Assembly: GCA_025642065.1 (NCBI GenBank)
Contig: JAODUP010000414.1
Coordinates: forward strand, 197,501-261,500
Source: Paralvinella palmiformis
Lineage: Eukaryota > Annelida > Polychaeta > Terebellida > Alvinellidae
Direction: 5' to 3'
Length of the DNA: 64,000 nt
The translations under genes and the position numbers were made by a program. Positions 58,401 to 64,000 of this stretch are shown one piece after another; within the stretch, counting starts at the first letter, position 1; the number at the start of each line of letters is the position of its first letter. Under the pieces are notes generated by a model, which ran no database searches, had not been told where the DNA came from, and saw only the letters and a list, made by a program, of their open reading frames with translations.

Positions 58401-61400
58401 GTGATCCCATACAAGGAATGAGACCTTCCCACCATTTTCCTTAGTGAGCTCCGGTGGCCCAGCGGTTAAGCACCCGGCACTCGGTGCCAACGGTCGCAGG
58501 TTCGAACCCCGCAAGAGGTCGAAACTTTTCCAGGGATTAATTTCTCGGCTCACTACATCGTGGGTGGCTGACCACGTTAAATGGTGCTGCCGTCTCCACA
58601 GAATTATTTAAAATAAAGGGGGACGTTAAACCCCCCCCCGAGGACGTAAACACTCTGGCAGTGACCACGCTCAGGGTATTTCGGCTCCATCTTTCCGTAC
58701 TGCTCCCCTGTGAGTGGTCGGGGAGGAGATTTCTCAACCACTCCAACATAGAGGCTGTGCTGATTAAGCGACAGCCTGGGGATTCTCCCCGAACAACAAA
58801 ACAAAACCATTTTCCTGAACCTTTTCTCACTATTTAAACAGATAATAATACCAATACTCAGTTAGCAGCCGACATATAAATATGTTTGTTCTGTTCCGGA
58901 TCATTTATAATCCATATATATCAAACTACACATTACTACTTTTGGCGTAAGGCACGTGTAGAGATGTACTGCTCGGCAATTTTTTAATATATCACTAGTG
59001 ACCTGTAAAGGTAATGAAGTCAAAGATGAAACACCTGTCAAATATGCCCACGCCTAGGTTCGAACTCTGGTGGTAGTGATTTGTGGTCCAACACGTTACC
59101 AGTTAGATCGCAGAAACAGTCAAATGACATAACGATATTGATGTTTGCGTGTGCAATAATTGATCGTTTGTGGATATCATACCTAGGTGAGAAAATTTCT
59201 TATATAATACAATAACACAGTATATCAGGAAGTCTAACTGTTCGTGGGTATAGTCTGGTTTATGTCCTGTATAAATTCATTATCAAAAGGCAGTATTCAG
59301 CTGTCACAGATAAGTTCATACAATTATAAATGCTATTATATATTATATATACAATCAGAATAATTACATAAAATCTCCATAAATCCTACAGTTTGTTTAT
59401 GTTTCGACAACCTTGATGTGCAACTTAAAAAACAAATGCACTCATTTTGTTTCCAGTTTTAGCAGTTTTTTGTGAATCTTCAGTGAACAGTGTGCGAATC
59501 AATTGTGATTTGCAAAAAAAATTAAATTTTCTGAGATTCATATTACAATTCTTGCCCTGAAAATCTAACTTCTAAATCATGAGTTGAATTTAACTTATAA
59601 ATTGATTTGTCGTTGAAAGATTTCAGAATCGGTCAACAATCCACTTCATCTTATATATTAAGCTGACATATTAAGTTGACATCTACCAACTGATATATAG
59701 TCTGCAGGCGAAAACCAACACTTACTGGGAGGTGGAGGATATAAAACGCAACTCTTCAATGTTATTATCTCCTTGTGTACTGGACCATCCATCGGTGGTG
59801 GCATTGGACCCATGTAGCCCGCGTAAGGCTAAATATAAAATAACATAGGTAAATATCTACGTGCACAGACACAGACACACACATCTGTAGTAATTATGAC
59901 AGATGTATGCTTATTATTATTATTATCATTTTTCATCATCATATTAGTAAATCCAGGGTCACCTGGTTGTAAGCAGTCATCATCATTGATGGGTCGAGAC
60001 CCATCATATTTGGGCCAATCATTGGACCCCATGGGCCCATATTAGGTCCCTGGATCTGGCCTACGGGACCAGCCATGCCGGGTATACCTCCCACCGGGGC
60101 AGTCACAGAATCTGGACTCTGTGTCATGTTTTCTGAATTGAAAGAAAAGCACGAGATTAATGTTTCACGCAGACAACACGGATAGATAAAAACTAAAATT
60201 ACAGGAACAGTTAATATGATTTCAATATGTAATGCTTATAAAAGTAACCCAAAATCCCACAATAATACTCACACTCTAGATGATATTGTAGATATAAGGA
60301 AATAATCCATTAGGGCTTCTCGAAATGCCAGATTGTACAGTAGGATTGGAAAAGTTTCATATTTTGACTACATTTGGTACATGTAGCCATCTGGATGCAG
60401 ATCACGTTAGGTTACAGATGTTCGGGCTTAGCCATCCTCATGACCTTACCTGACCTAATACTAAACCTACTACTAACTGATGCAGTCATCAGTTCACTTC
60501 CATAAATCTGACAGCTTGGCATATCTTTGAGTTCTAATATTACAAAAATCTATATAACTATTATAAGGAATTTACGCTGTATAGTTTTTTGTGAGCCATT
60601 TCAGTCAAATACAAGACTATTTGGACCAATCATAAATAATGTCAAAATCTGTAAACGATCACCCACACACTAAATAATACAACTCAAAGTGCTGATTATT
60701 CGAAAGCTTCTGAATGCCGACGTCACTTGAACACAGCAGTTTGACCTGAAGTCTGTAGAGCCCATACAATAGCAGGTAAACAAGTGTGAGCGAAGAATTA
60801 TTCCAGAACAAAACGCAATTATCTTGTTATAATTGCGTCATGAATGACATCAGAGCATTTCAGTTTCTCCTTCCCCCATTCGAATTTGGCTTCCTGTGCA
60901 ACCATAATGACGGCCCTCCAGTAATTTTGATTATTTCCCTATATTTATGATATCAGGTATATTTCGTGATTATTATTGTGGAATTTTTGGCTACTGTTCT
61001 AAGCATTGCATATTTAAGAAATATTTTCTGAGGGTGGACTGTCCCATTAAGACAAAAACATATAATTTTTTTATATAGAAAATGACAGAGCAGATTAATA
61101 ACTATTATAGAAATGAGGTCAGGATCAATAACCAATATCGAACACACTGACTGACCGTTTCCCGATTACAATTCGCACACTACGAGCATCATTATGAGCC
61201 CCACATGATATAAAAATAATTTTTATACAATTCTACCACCAGATCGGCACAAACTAATTAGCTACGTACGTCGTTCATCTTTACCATTGCCATCCTTCAC
61301 AATGGCCACCGGTGGCTTTCCTTTGTTCGTGTTGAACTGTAATGGCTGGTTGTTATTCGATGGATCCATCATCGGAGGAACGGGACCAGCCATTATGTTC

Positions 61401-63768
61401 ATCGGATGCGCCATCTGGGGGCCAATGGGCTGCGGTACCGGCGGACTGGGTCCGACTGAAATTGTTACCAATTGGCTGATCATACATAGTTATTCTAATA
61501 GAATGTCCGCTTAAGTGTACAACTGTCATCAGGCGTGACAGTGGCCTTTGGAAAAAATTGATGAATATACTTATATTTATGCTATATGTACAAAACAAGG
61601 TAATTCCAGCTTTAAATACACTATCAACATCAGAAAAAACCCCAAAATTAAAAACAGTAACTAAATTCTTCACCTGCATGCATGGTTTCCCAAACATAGG
61701 ATTTACCTTCATAATACACTTTGCCCTCAATTTATTAAACAGTTTGCCCTCATGCAAAAATAAACTGTTGTCTTTAAGGTTGGCTTGTTTTGTCTATTAT
61801 TAAAAGTGAAGTTCTTCCTAATAAAATACAAAATTCAAATTTGGATATTGTGTACTGTTGCCAAGCGAGAGCGATGACAATGCGTCCGTACAAATTTGAG
61901 TCGTCCAGGGTCTGTGGCTATATACAAGGTACTGTTAATGTGTTGGCTGGCTCATCTTAGGAGTCCAGTCTTAAATGACTCCAGTGACTGAGCTGCCGCA
62001 ACATCTGGTGGGAGGAGGCTGTTCCATAGTCGGGCTGTATCCGGGAAGAAGGAGTGCTGCGTAGTCATTGTTCTGCAGTATGGGATGAAGAACTTTACAG
62101 TGTTCCCTCTGGTTGCTGATATCACACGGGTCAGAGATAGGACCACACTGGGATGTACCCCAGTCCATGATGATGATGATTAACGTTTTATTTACACTCT
62201 TGTGCATCTGGTAGGTTAAATGGGCCAAGCGGCCTCCAAAGGTAATGAAGCGAAGTCAGACACCAGGGCATGGATTGCTCAGTGCACCATCGCCATCTTA
62301 TTTAATATAATAAGGATCAGAAATGGAATTGGTCTTTATAATTAATTCACAAGTGGAAGTAGTATAGTTTAACTGATACCAAATCTGGAAATGAGGACAT
62401 GTGACCTAGGTTTATTAATATATCATTATCAGTGCAAATAGGTCATATAGTTTCACTTTCCTTTTACTAGTTTTCGGCACGAGAGTGGCCATTGGAAAAA
62501 AGGGGATGATGGTGATTGATGTTATAATGGCATTTTTGTGCACAAGGTAGGCTAAATGGCCAAGCGACCTCCAAAGGTAATGAAGCTAAGTTGAAGATGA
62601 AACACCCTTCAGATATGCCCACCTGAAGAAACAACCTTCAATCCCATCCTAATTCTCTGACTGTGAGATAATTACCAACAATTTTATAGATACTTCTCTG
62701 ACTGCCGGCAGGGCTGAAAATTTAGCGGTTGCCAACTTGCCCCTGGTGACTATTTGTTGGTAAGGGTGACCATTTAATTCCAAATACTCGCCCGTCAGAT
62801 GACCGTGCTGTCTGACTGCGAAATCATTTGTGGTAAAGCAGAGATTCCATATACGAGTAATGCGAATCCGAATGTGACATTGTGCTAGCATGTGCGACAT
62901 TGCTGTATACATCATTCATGTGTTTCAGACACCCCTGTCACCTTCTGACCTATTTTTCTTGGGAAAGTCTGCCTGGACCCTGAATCAGATGGTTGAATCT
63001 GGAATTTTACGACCAGGGCAGTAAAATTCAAGACTCTTGGCTACCTAGAAAGCTGGAAGACCTTGGTTATTGTATAATGACCATGGTTTGAAGTTGGATT
63101 TGGAGGAATTAATTGATAGACTTTTGAAAATTTATATGTAATCTGTATTATTATTGTTCCTTTTTTTAATCTGACAGTCCAGCTAAATAAAGTTTTTTTT
63201 CTTGTTGGGGTATAGACTGTTTTATTTTGCCACCAAATCCAATCCAAAATTTTCTTGGTAGGCTTATAGCACCCCTGCAGCATTTGGCTCACTGGCTGCA
63301 CCACTCCCCTTCCAGGGCCACTAACATCAGATAAGGACCACTAACTTTGAAAGTTTGTGGTCCTGTGGCCCACTAACTTATTTGTCCTAATCTGTGCCAG
63401 ATATTTTAATAATAGTCTAAATAGGCAATTATCTATAAGCCAAACTTTGAAAATAAAAATACACTATTTAAAAAATATATAATATTGGTATTTATTACTT
63501 CTGAAATAAATAACTATCAAGTGTAGTTATCCAAGGAATTACCGGCATTTTATTAAATATACATTATTATTAAGTGGCGAAATGTCTCCGACCTGTTGAA
63601 TTAATGGATGAACTTCATCTGGCTTCATGATGAAGCCAGATTATCAGTAATCAGGCAAATTAGCTAACCCCCTTGGCCAGGCTTGGGCCCCTAGATTCGG
63701 CTACAACAGTAACTAAAAGGTCAACGAAATTTACCAGATTATTCAGAAACATACTCACCGCCATACAT
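39153..63768 (-). CDS. ECTO-NOX disulfide-thiol exchanger (ENOX1/ENOX2 orthologue), complete
   Basis: Thirteen exons on the - strand join to 2034 nt, 677 codons plus stop, every junction GT-AG and in phase: 63768-63759, 61455-61270, 60132-59963, 59828-59726, 57615-57409, 56274-56041, 55774-55562, 53223-53117, 51778-51649, 48156-47972, 43801-43748, 40990-40789, 39385-39153. Order of parts: Gly/Pro/Met-rich N-terminus (about 4-150), PPPSTRERPPGC linker, RRM (about 172-253; RNP2-like VFVGGL, RNP1-like KNFAHIRF), the ARDD-YEWECKQR segment, an alpha-helical region with KAWDHFSKAQRKN, acidic EMEMSDSEDAEG, coiled coil (about 454-530), variable linker, and C-terminal LHVHPFGA and GVGASMEKRWKF. Known for the family: cell-surface hydroquinone/NADH oxidase with disulfide-thiol interchange and no signal peptide. 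Vertebrate ENOX1 is about 643 residues. Vertebrates have two paralogues; this looks like the unsplit ancestor. Confidence 0.95.
39709..40112. mobile_element. Non-autonomous hAT-like MITE (404 bp)
   Basis: Terminal inverted repeats: the left end is CATGGTTCCCAC and the right end, reversed, is CAGGGTTCCCAC, both followed by GGAA-type sequence and inverted CCAGGACATTTCCAG / CTGGAAATGTCC words. The possible 8-bp target duplications (39701-39708 and 40113-40120) match at 5 of 8 bases. No transposase. Confidence 0.65.
40556..40722 (-). repeat. SINE, ATC-tailed family
   Basis: On the - strand, head GGTCTAACTGGTAGCGTG, then GGGCATATCTGGAGG, TTTCATCTTTGACTTCGC and the tail GTAAAACATCAATTG. The GGTCGCTCGGCCC box is diverged. 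Confidence 0.85.
40789..40990 (-). CDS. ENOX exon 12 (variable linker)
   Basis: Residues 534-600. Ser/Thr/Asp-rich and poorly conserved until the end, where AEKEARVL matches the SEKEALL segment before the C-terminal domain. Acceptor TTTCTTTCTAG, donor GTAGGT. Confidence 0.85.
41041..41306. repeat. GA and CA microsatellites in ENOX intron 11
   Basis: (GA)n with short interruptions at 41041-41134 and (CA)n at 41261-41306. Confidence 0.9.
41462..42453 (-). repeat. Intronic repeat, copy 1 (with 386-bp extra segment)
   Basis: Matches 49192-49832 over two blocks, 41462-41670 and about 42057-42453, with roughly 80% identity by eye. The 41671-42056 segment is absent from the other copy. On the - strand the second block reads WHLFTNNKYWKSFSKLF and RRLRLVFQLND, but the frame is broken by an indel near 42384. 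Confidence 0.75.
43151..43209. repeat. Hairpin-bearing repeat, inverted partner of 45469-45526
   Basis: Reverse complement matches 45469-45526 at about 85-90%. A perfect 9-bp stem CCACTTTGG / CCAAAGTGG encloses a 12-nt loop at 43180-43209. Confidence 0.65.
43413..43545. repeat. (TA)n(GA)n(TA)n(GA)n compound microsatellite
   Basis: (TA)n at 43413-43452, (GA)n at 43454-43470, (TA)n at 43471-43496, then (GA)n at 43518-43544. It lies about 200 bp from ENOX exon 11. Confidence 0.9.
43748..43801 (-). CDS. ENOX exon 11 (54 nt, NAGNAG acceptor)
   Basis: Residues 516-533, QLIQAKQKMKKDEDEVNS, continuing the coiled coil. The acceptor reads CACACAGCAG/CTG, so splicing could start at 43801 or 43798, with or without Gln516. 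Donor GTAAGT. Exon length is a multiple of three, so it could be skipped without a frameshift. Confidence 0.85.
43875..44045. repeat. Dispersed repeat, partner of 54208-54385
   Basis: GGGATGAGAACAAAGAGAAAG, CTGGAAAATGG, GAGCCACCTGAAGGCATCC, GGGAAATATTTCAAAAACG and CCGATCCG occur in the same order and orientation at 54208-54385. No terminal repeats identified. Confidence 0.75.
44046..45000. other. ENOX intron 10, no exon seen
   Basis: AT-rich. At 44477-44528 ATAAGACGAGG and GACTCGTCTTATGTACGAGTC resemble the end of a pogo/Tc1-type element, too short to call. Confidence 0.35.
45005..45078. repeat. (CA)n(TA)n microsatellite
   Basis: CA units with TACA interruptions at 45007-45045 run into (TA)n to 45077. 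A run of AAAACTGTAAAAA words follows to 45180. Confidence 0.9.
45469..45526. repeat. Inverted partner of 43151-43209
   Basis: CACTTTAGTGTGAATATTT, then GGAAAATATTCGCTC and AATTGATGCTGATGAA. See 43151-43209. Confidence 0.65.
45527..47971. other. ENOX intron 10 remainder, no exon seen
   Basis: AT-rich intronic DNA. Small open frames (for example 46303-46530 +) match no family. No strong repeat recognised. Confidence 0.4.
47972..48156 (-). CDS. ENOX exon 10 (coiled coil)
   Basis: Residues 454-515. LKEENDSLKCQLEAYKNEV and ALQQALQGMQQ match the ENOX coiled coil. Acceptor CGTTTTTTACAG, donor GTAGGT. Confidence 0.95.
48252..48420 (-). repeat. SINE, ATC-tailed family
   Basis: On the - strand: CACTACCACCTGAGTGCGAATC, GGGCATATCTGAAGGGTG, TTTCATCACCGACTTTGC, GGAGGCCGCTCGGCCC, TTAGCCTACC, then AAAACATCAATCAG. 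Confidence 0.87.
49192..49832 (-). repeat. Intronic repeat, copy 2, with an intact short frame
   Basis: Partner of 41462-42453. On the - strand a frame of about 86 codons is open from about 49826 to the stop at 49569-49571. It contains VASVTNCGHGLETAM, WHLFTNGKYWRSFSKLF and RLRLVFQLNDCVFP. The family is not recognised. It could be part of a transposable-element protein or a retrocopied gene fragment with its 3' UTR. Confidence 0.7.
49833..51648. other. ENOX intron 9 remainder, no ENOX exon seen
   Basis: A 70-codon frame at 49868-50080 on the - strand lies just upstream of the copy-2 repeat frame and may belong to the same element. 51543-51625 has CCAGAACATTTCC and GACTTTCCAGG words related to the MITE at 39709. 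Nothing else recognised. Confidence 0.35.
51649..51778 (-). CDS. ENOX exon 9 (acidic segment)
   Basis: Residues 411-453. EEAEMEMSDSEDAEG followed by basic AKKKK, as in the vertebrate protein. Donor GTAAGT. Confidence 0.95.
52296..52422. repeat. (GT)n and (TA)n microsatellites
   Basis: (GT)n with a CACAT break at 52301-52346 and (TA)n at 52396-52422, in ENOX intron 8. A (CTTC)n-like stretch lies at 52136-52152. Confidence 0.9.
53117..53223 (-). CDS. ENOX exon 8
   Basis: Residues 375-410. Contains the highly conserved KQKAWDHFSKAQRKN. The acceptor is CTTGTACTTAAAG, a weak polypyrimidine tract; the donor is GTAAGT. Confidence 0.95.
53224..54207. other. ENOX intron 7, first part, no exon seen
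   Basis: No recognised gene. A Lys/Arg/Cys-rich frame at 53728-53934 (+) has no family signature. Confidence 0.35.
54208..54385. repeat. Dispersed repeat, partner of 43875-44045
   Basis: TGGATGAGAACAAGAGAAAG, CCGGAAAATGG, GAGCCACCCGTGGGCATCC, GGGAAATATTTCAAAAATG, CCGATCCGTGCAGAATTCTC. Direct orientation relative to the partner. Confidence 0.75.
54386..55561. other. ENOX intron 7 remainder, no exon seen
   Basis: AT-rich intronic sequence with no recognised repeat or coding exon. Confidence 0.4.
55562..55774 (-). CDS. ENOX exon 7
   Basis: Residues 304-374, DETFLQAAHVLVTWLERGD then NRKNANLFYSMVQSTNAHIR. Acceptor TTTTTCTCTCAG, donor GTAAGT. Confidence 0.97.
56041..56274 (-). CDS. ENOX exon 6 (end of RRM and charged helix)
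   Basis: Residues 226-303. TGRIHVDYAQARDD closes the RRM; YEWECKQR and RPPSPP, then SEHEASLLLEKLK follow, all family hallmarks. Donor GTATGT. Confidence 0.97.
57065..57255 (-). repeat. tRNA-derived SINE, third type
   Basis: On the - strand: TTGGCCACATAGGTAGAGCG (A-box), B-box-like GGTTCGCGCC within CGCAGGTTCGCGCCTCGGC, then CCAACCAGGCAACTGG and CAAGGTTTTCTCC. Not the same body as the ATC-tailed family. Confidence 0.6.
57409..57615 (-). CDS. ENOX exon 5 (first part of RRM)
   Basis: Residues 157-225. Contains PPPSTRERPPGC, the RNP2-like VFVGGLP and the RNP1-like KNFAHIRF. Acceptor TTCATCCAG, donor GTAAGA. Confidence 0.97.
57720..57858 (-). repeat. SINE, ATC-tailed family, diverged copy
   Basis: On the - strand: CTAGCGGTTACACAG-like head, GGGTTCAAATCTTAGCC, CATCTGAAGGGTAGCC, then GGCTCATTTAGTC. 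About 40 bp of the middle (TTTCATC to CGCTTC) is deleted. Confidence 0.6.
57870..58280 (+). pseudogene. Non-LTR retrotransposon (L2/CR1-like) 3' end, decayed
   Basis: The + strand carries, in shifting frames, FHWLLVRFRSLYKILFHTFK, then LLTVPKSHTAMYGE, then DVLKTYLFKLAYL. These match the end of LINE reverse-transcriptase ORFs (usual pattern LHWLPV..., VPK, LKT-LF). Stop codons and frameshifts break it. The 3' end has GCACTATATCAAATATTATT and a second GCTATATAAAGTATTATT, the ATT-rich tail typical of L2-type elements. It sits in ENOX intron 4. Confidence 0.8.
58441..58830 (+). repeat. tRNA(Leu)-like SINE, about 390 bp
   Basis: The head GCTCCGGTGGCCCAGCGGTTAAG (split here as A-box GGCCCAGCGGTTAAG) has an extra-arm-like CGGCACTCGGTGCC and the B-box GGTTCGAACCCC. 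The body has GGCTCACTACATCGTGGG, a GGACGTTAAACCCC motif, and ends near CCCCGAACAACAAAAC. Confidence 0.7.
58992..59112 (-). repeat. SINE, ATC-tailed family (3' truncated)
   Basis: On the - strand: GATCTAACTGGTAACGTG, CCACCAGAGTTCGAACC, GGGCATATTTGACAGGTG, TTTCATCTTTGACTTC, ATTACCTTTACAGGTC. Confidence 0.8.
59113..59725. other. ENOX intron 4 remainder, nothing recognised
   Basis: AT-rich, no exon or clear repeat. Confidence 0.4.
59726..59828 (-). CDS. ENOX exon 4
   Basis: Residues 123-156. HKEIITLKSCVLYPPPP matches the KEII-KSC segment before the RRM in vertebrate ENOX. Donor A/GTAAGT. Confidence 0.9.
59963..60132 (-). CDS. ENOX exon 3
   Basis: Acceptor TTGAATTGAAAG region ending CAATTCAG, donor CAG/GTGACC. 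Encodes residues 66-122, Gly/Pro/Met-rich, ending GLDPSMMMTAYNQ, which parallels the GFDPSLNMMTG segment of vertebrate ENOX. Confidence 0.85.
60133..61269. other. ENOX intron 2, nothing recognised
   Basis: AT-rich intronic sequence between exons 2 and 3. No repeat or coding exon recognised. Confidence 0.4.
61270..61455 (-). CDS. ENOX exon 2
   Basis: Acceptor GTAACAATTTCAG, donor GTACGTAG. Encodes residues 4-65, a Pro/Met/Gly-rich segment (GPSPPVPQPIGPQMAHP) ending in NGKDER. Confidence 0.75.
61952..62160 (-). pseudogene. Non-LTR retrotransposon C-terminal fragment
   Basis: On the - strand an open frame reads IPYCRTMTTQHSFFPDTARL, then WNSLLPPDV and SLESFKTGLLR, then stop at 61952. This is the characteristic C-terminus of LINE polyproteins. 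The 5' side is truncated right where the SINE tail begins (62165). It lies in ENOX intron 1. Confidence 0.85.
62165..62262 (-). repeat. SINE, ATC-tailed family (5' truncated)
   Basis: On the - strand: GTCTGACTTCGCTTCATTACC, TTTGGAGGCCGCTTGGCCC, TTTAACCTACCAGATGCAC, then (ATC)n. The tail abuts the LINE fragment. Confidence 0.85.
62508..62625 (-). repeat. SINE, ATC-tailed family (5' truncated)
   Basis: On the - strand: GGGCATATCTGAAGGGTG, TTTCATCTTCAACTTAGC, GGTCGCTTGGCC, TTTAGCCTACC, then ATCAATCACCATCATC. Confidence 0.85.
62626..63758. other. ENOX intron 1 remainder, nothing recognised
   Basis: No exon seen. Around 63313-63386 GGCCACTAACATC, GGACCACTAACTTTG and GGCCCACTAAC words repeat, with an inverted AGTTTGTGGTCC. 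Confidence 0.4.
63759..63768 (-). CDS. ENOX exon 1, coding part (10 nt)
   Basis: ATG TAT GGC G, then donor GTGAGT at 63758. The start has A at -3. It ends after codon base 1, exactly what exon 2 needs. The alternative start is an in-frame ATG at 61483 that would require exon 2 to extend 5' past its acceptor; that ATG has a T at -3. Confidence 0.5.
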
Positions 63769-64000
63769 AGTTATTAAATTTAAGACAAAATTGTCTATTG
63801 TTAGTTATTAGATTATTTTGGCTACGTCTGTCTGTTCTACACTACCACTATGACTATTTGGCATACGTCGCATAAATACGGAGTCAGCGTTATTTTGTTT
63901 AATTTCGACATCCTAATATTTGTAAACCGGACAAATATAATGAAATTAATTAGAAACAAATAGTAATTAATTAACATAAATATATAGTAATAAAGATCGT
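63769..64000 (-). promoter_or_regulatory. Probable ENOX 5' UTR or promoter-proximal sequence
   Basis: Sequence upstream of the candidate start codon. It is AT-rich, with a TATATATTTAT word near 63980 on the - strand. Whether transcription starts here or further upstream cannot be read from the window. Confidence 0.3.

Noticed and set aside
61353..61757. 134-codon open frame on the - strand covering ENOX exon 2
   Set aside because: Different frame from the ENOX exon. The exon frame fits splice phases and family composition; this one does not.

Overview
This is a window of animal nuclear DNA. It has split genes with GT-AG introns, tRNA-derived SINEs, LINE remnants and very dense microsatellites, and no bacterial-style operons. 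The repeat style and the divergence of the two recognisable proteins fit a lophotrochozoan, probably a mollusc. That placement is an inference, because no sequence here fixes the species.

Two genes can be supported, and they converge tail to tail. On the + strand, two 3' exons (20194-20359 and 27465-27874) encode the end of a FAM155/NALF/NLF-1 family protein, the cysteine-rich partner of the NALCN sodium-leak channel. Its 5' exon or exons are not recognisable here and probably lie upstream. On the - strand, 13 coding exons between 63768 and 39153 give a complete, phase-consistent 2034-nt reading frame (677 codons plus stop). It encodes an ECTO-NOX disulfide-thiol exchanger, the ENOX1/ENOX2 orthologue, with a Gly/Pro/Met-rich N-terminus, an RRM, a coiled-coil region, and the C-terminal HVH and GVGAS motifs.

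Layout. 1-20 kb: intergenic, or a 5' intron of the NALF gene, crowded with microsatellites and degenerate minisatellites. 20-28 kb: NALF exons and their 7.1-kb intron, which holds higher-order CA/GACA arrays, two minisatellites and an 84-bp uninterrupted GT tract. 28-39 kb: intergenic spacer with SINEs, a CT-rich higher-order repeat and a CpG-rich minisatellite. 39-64 kb: the ENOX gene, AT-rich and much poorer in microsatellites. Its introns carry SINEs, a hAT-like MITE, two copies of a repeat with a partly conserved reading frame, and two non-LTR retrotransposon remnants.

The most useful observations are the full ENOX exon model, with a 10-nt first coding exon, a NAGNAG acceptor and a cysteine-free C-terminus; the NALF gene, with a GTC-rich repeat shared between intron and coding exon; a perfect 102-bp inverted tRNA-like repeat pair; a SINE family with ATC tails; and a repeat pair whose reading frame differs mainly at synonymous sites. 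I found no convincing new multi-gene system. The two genes are not functionally linked as far as is known.
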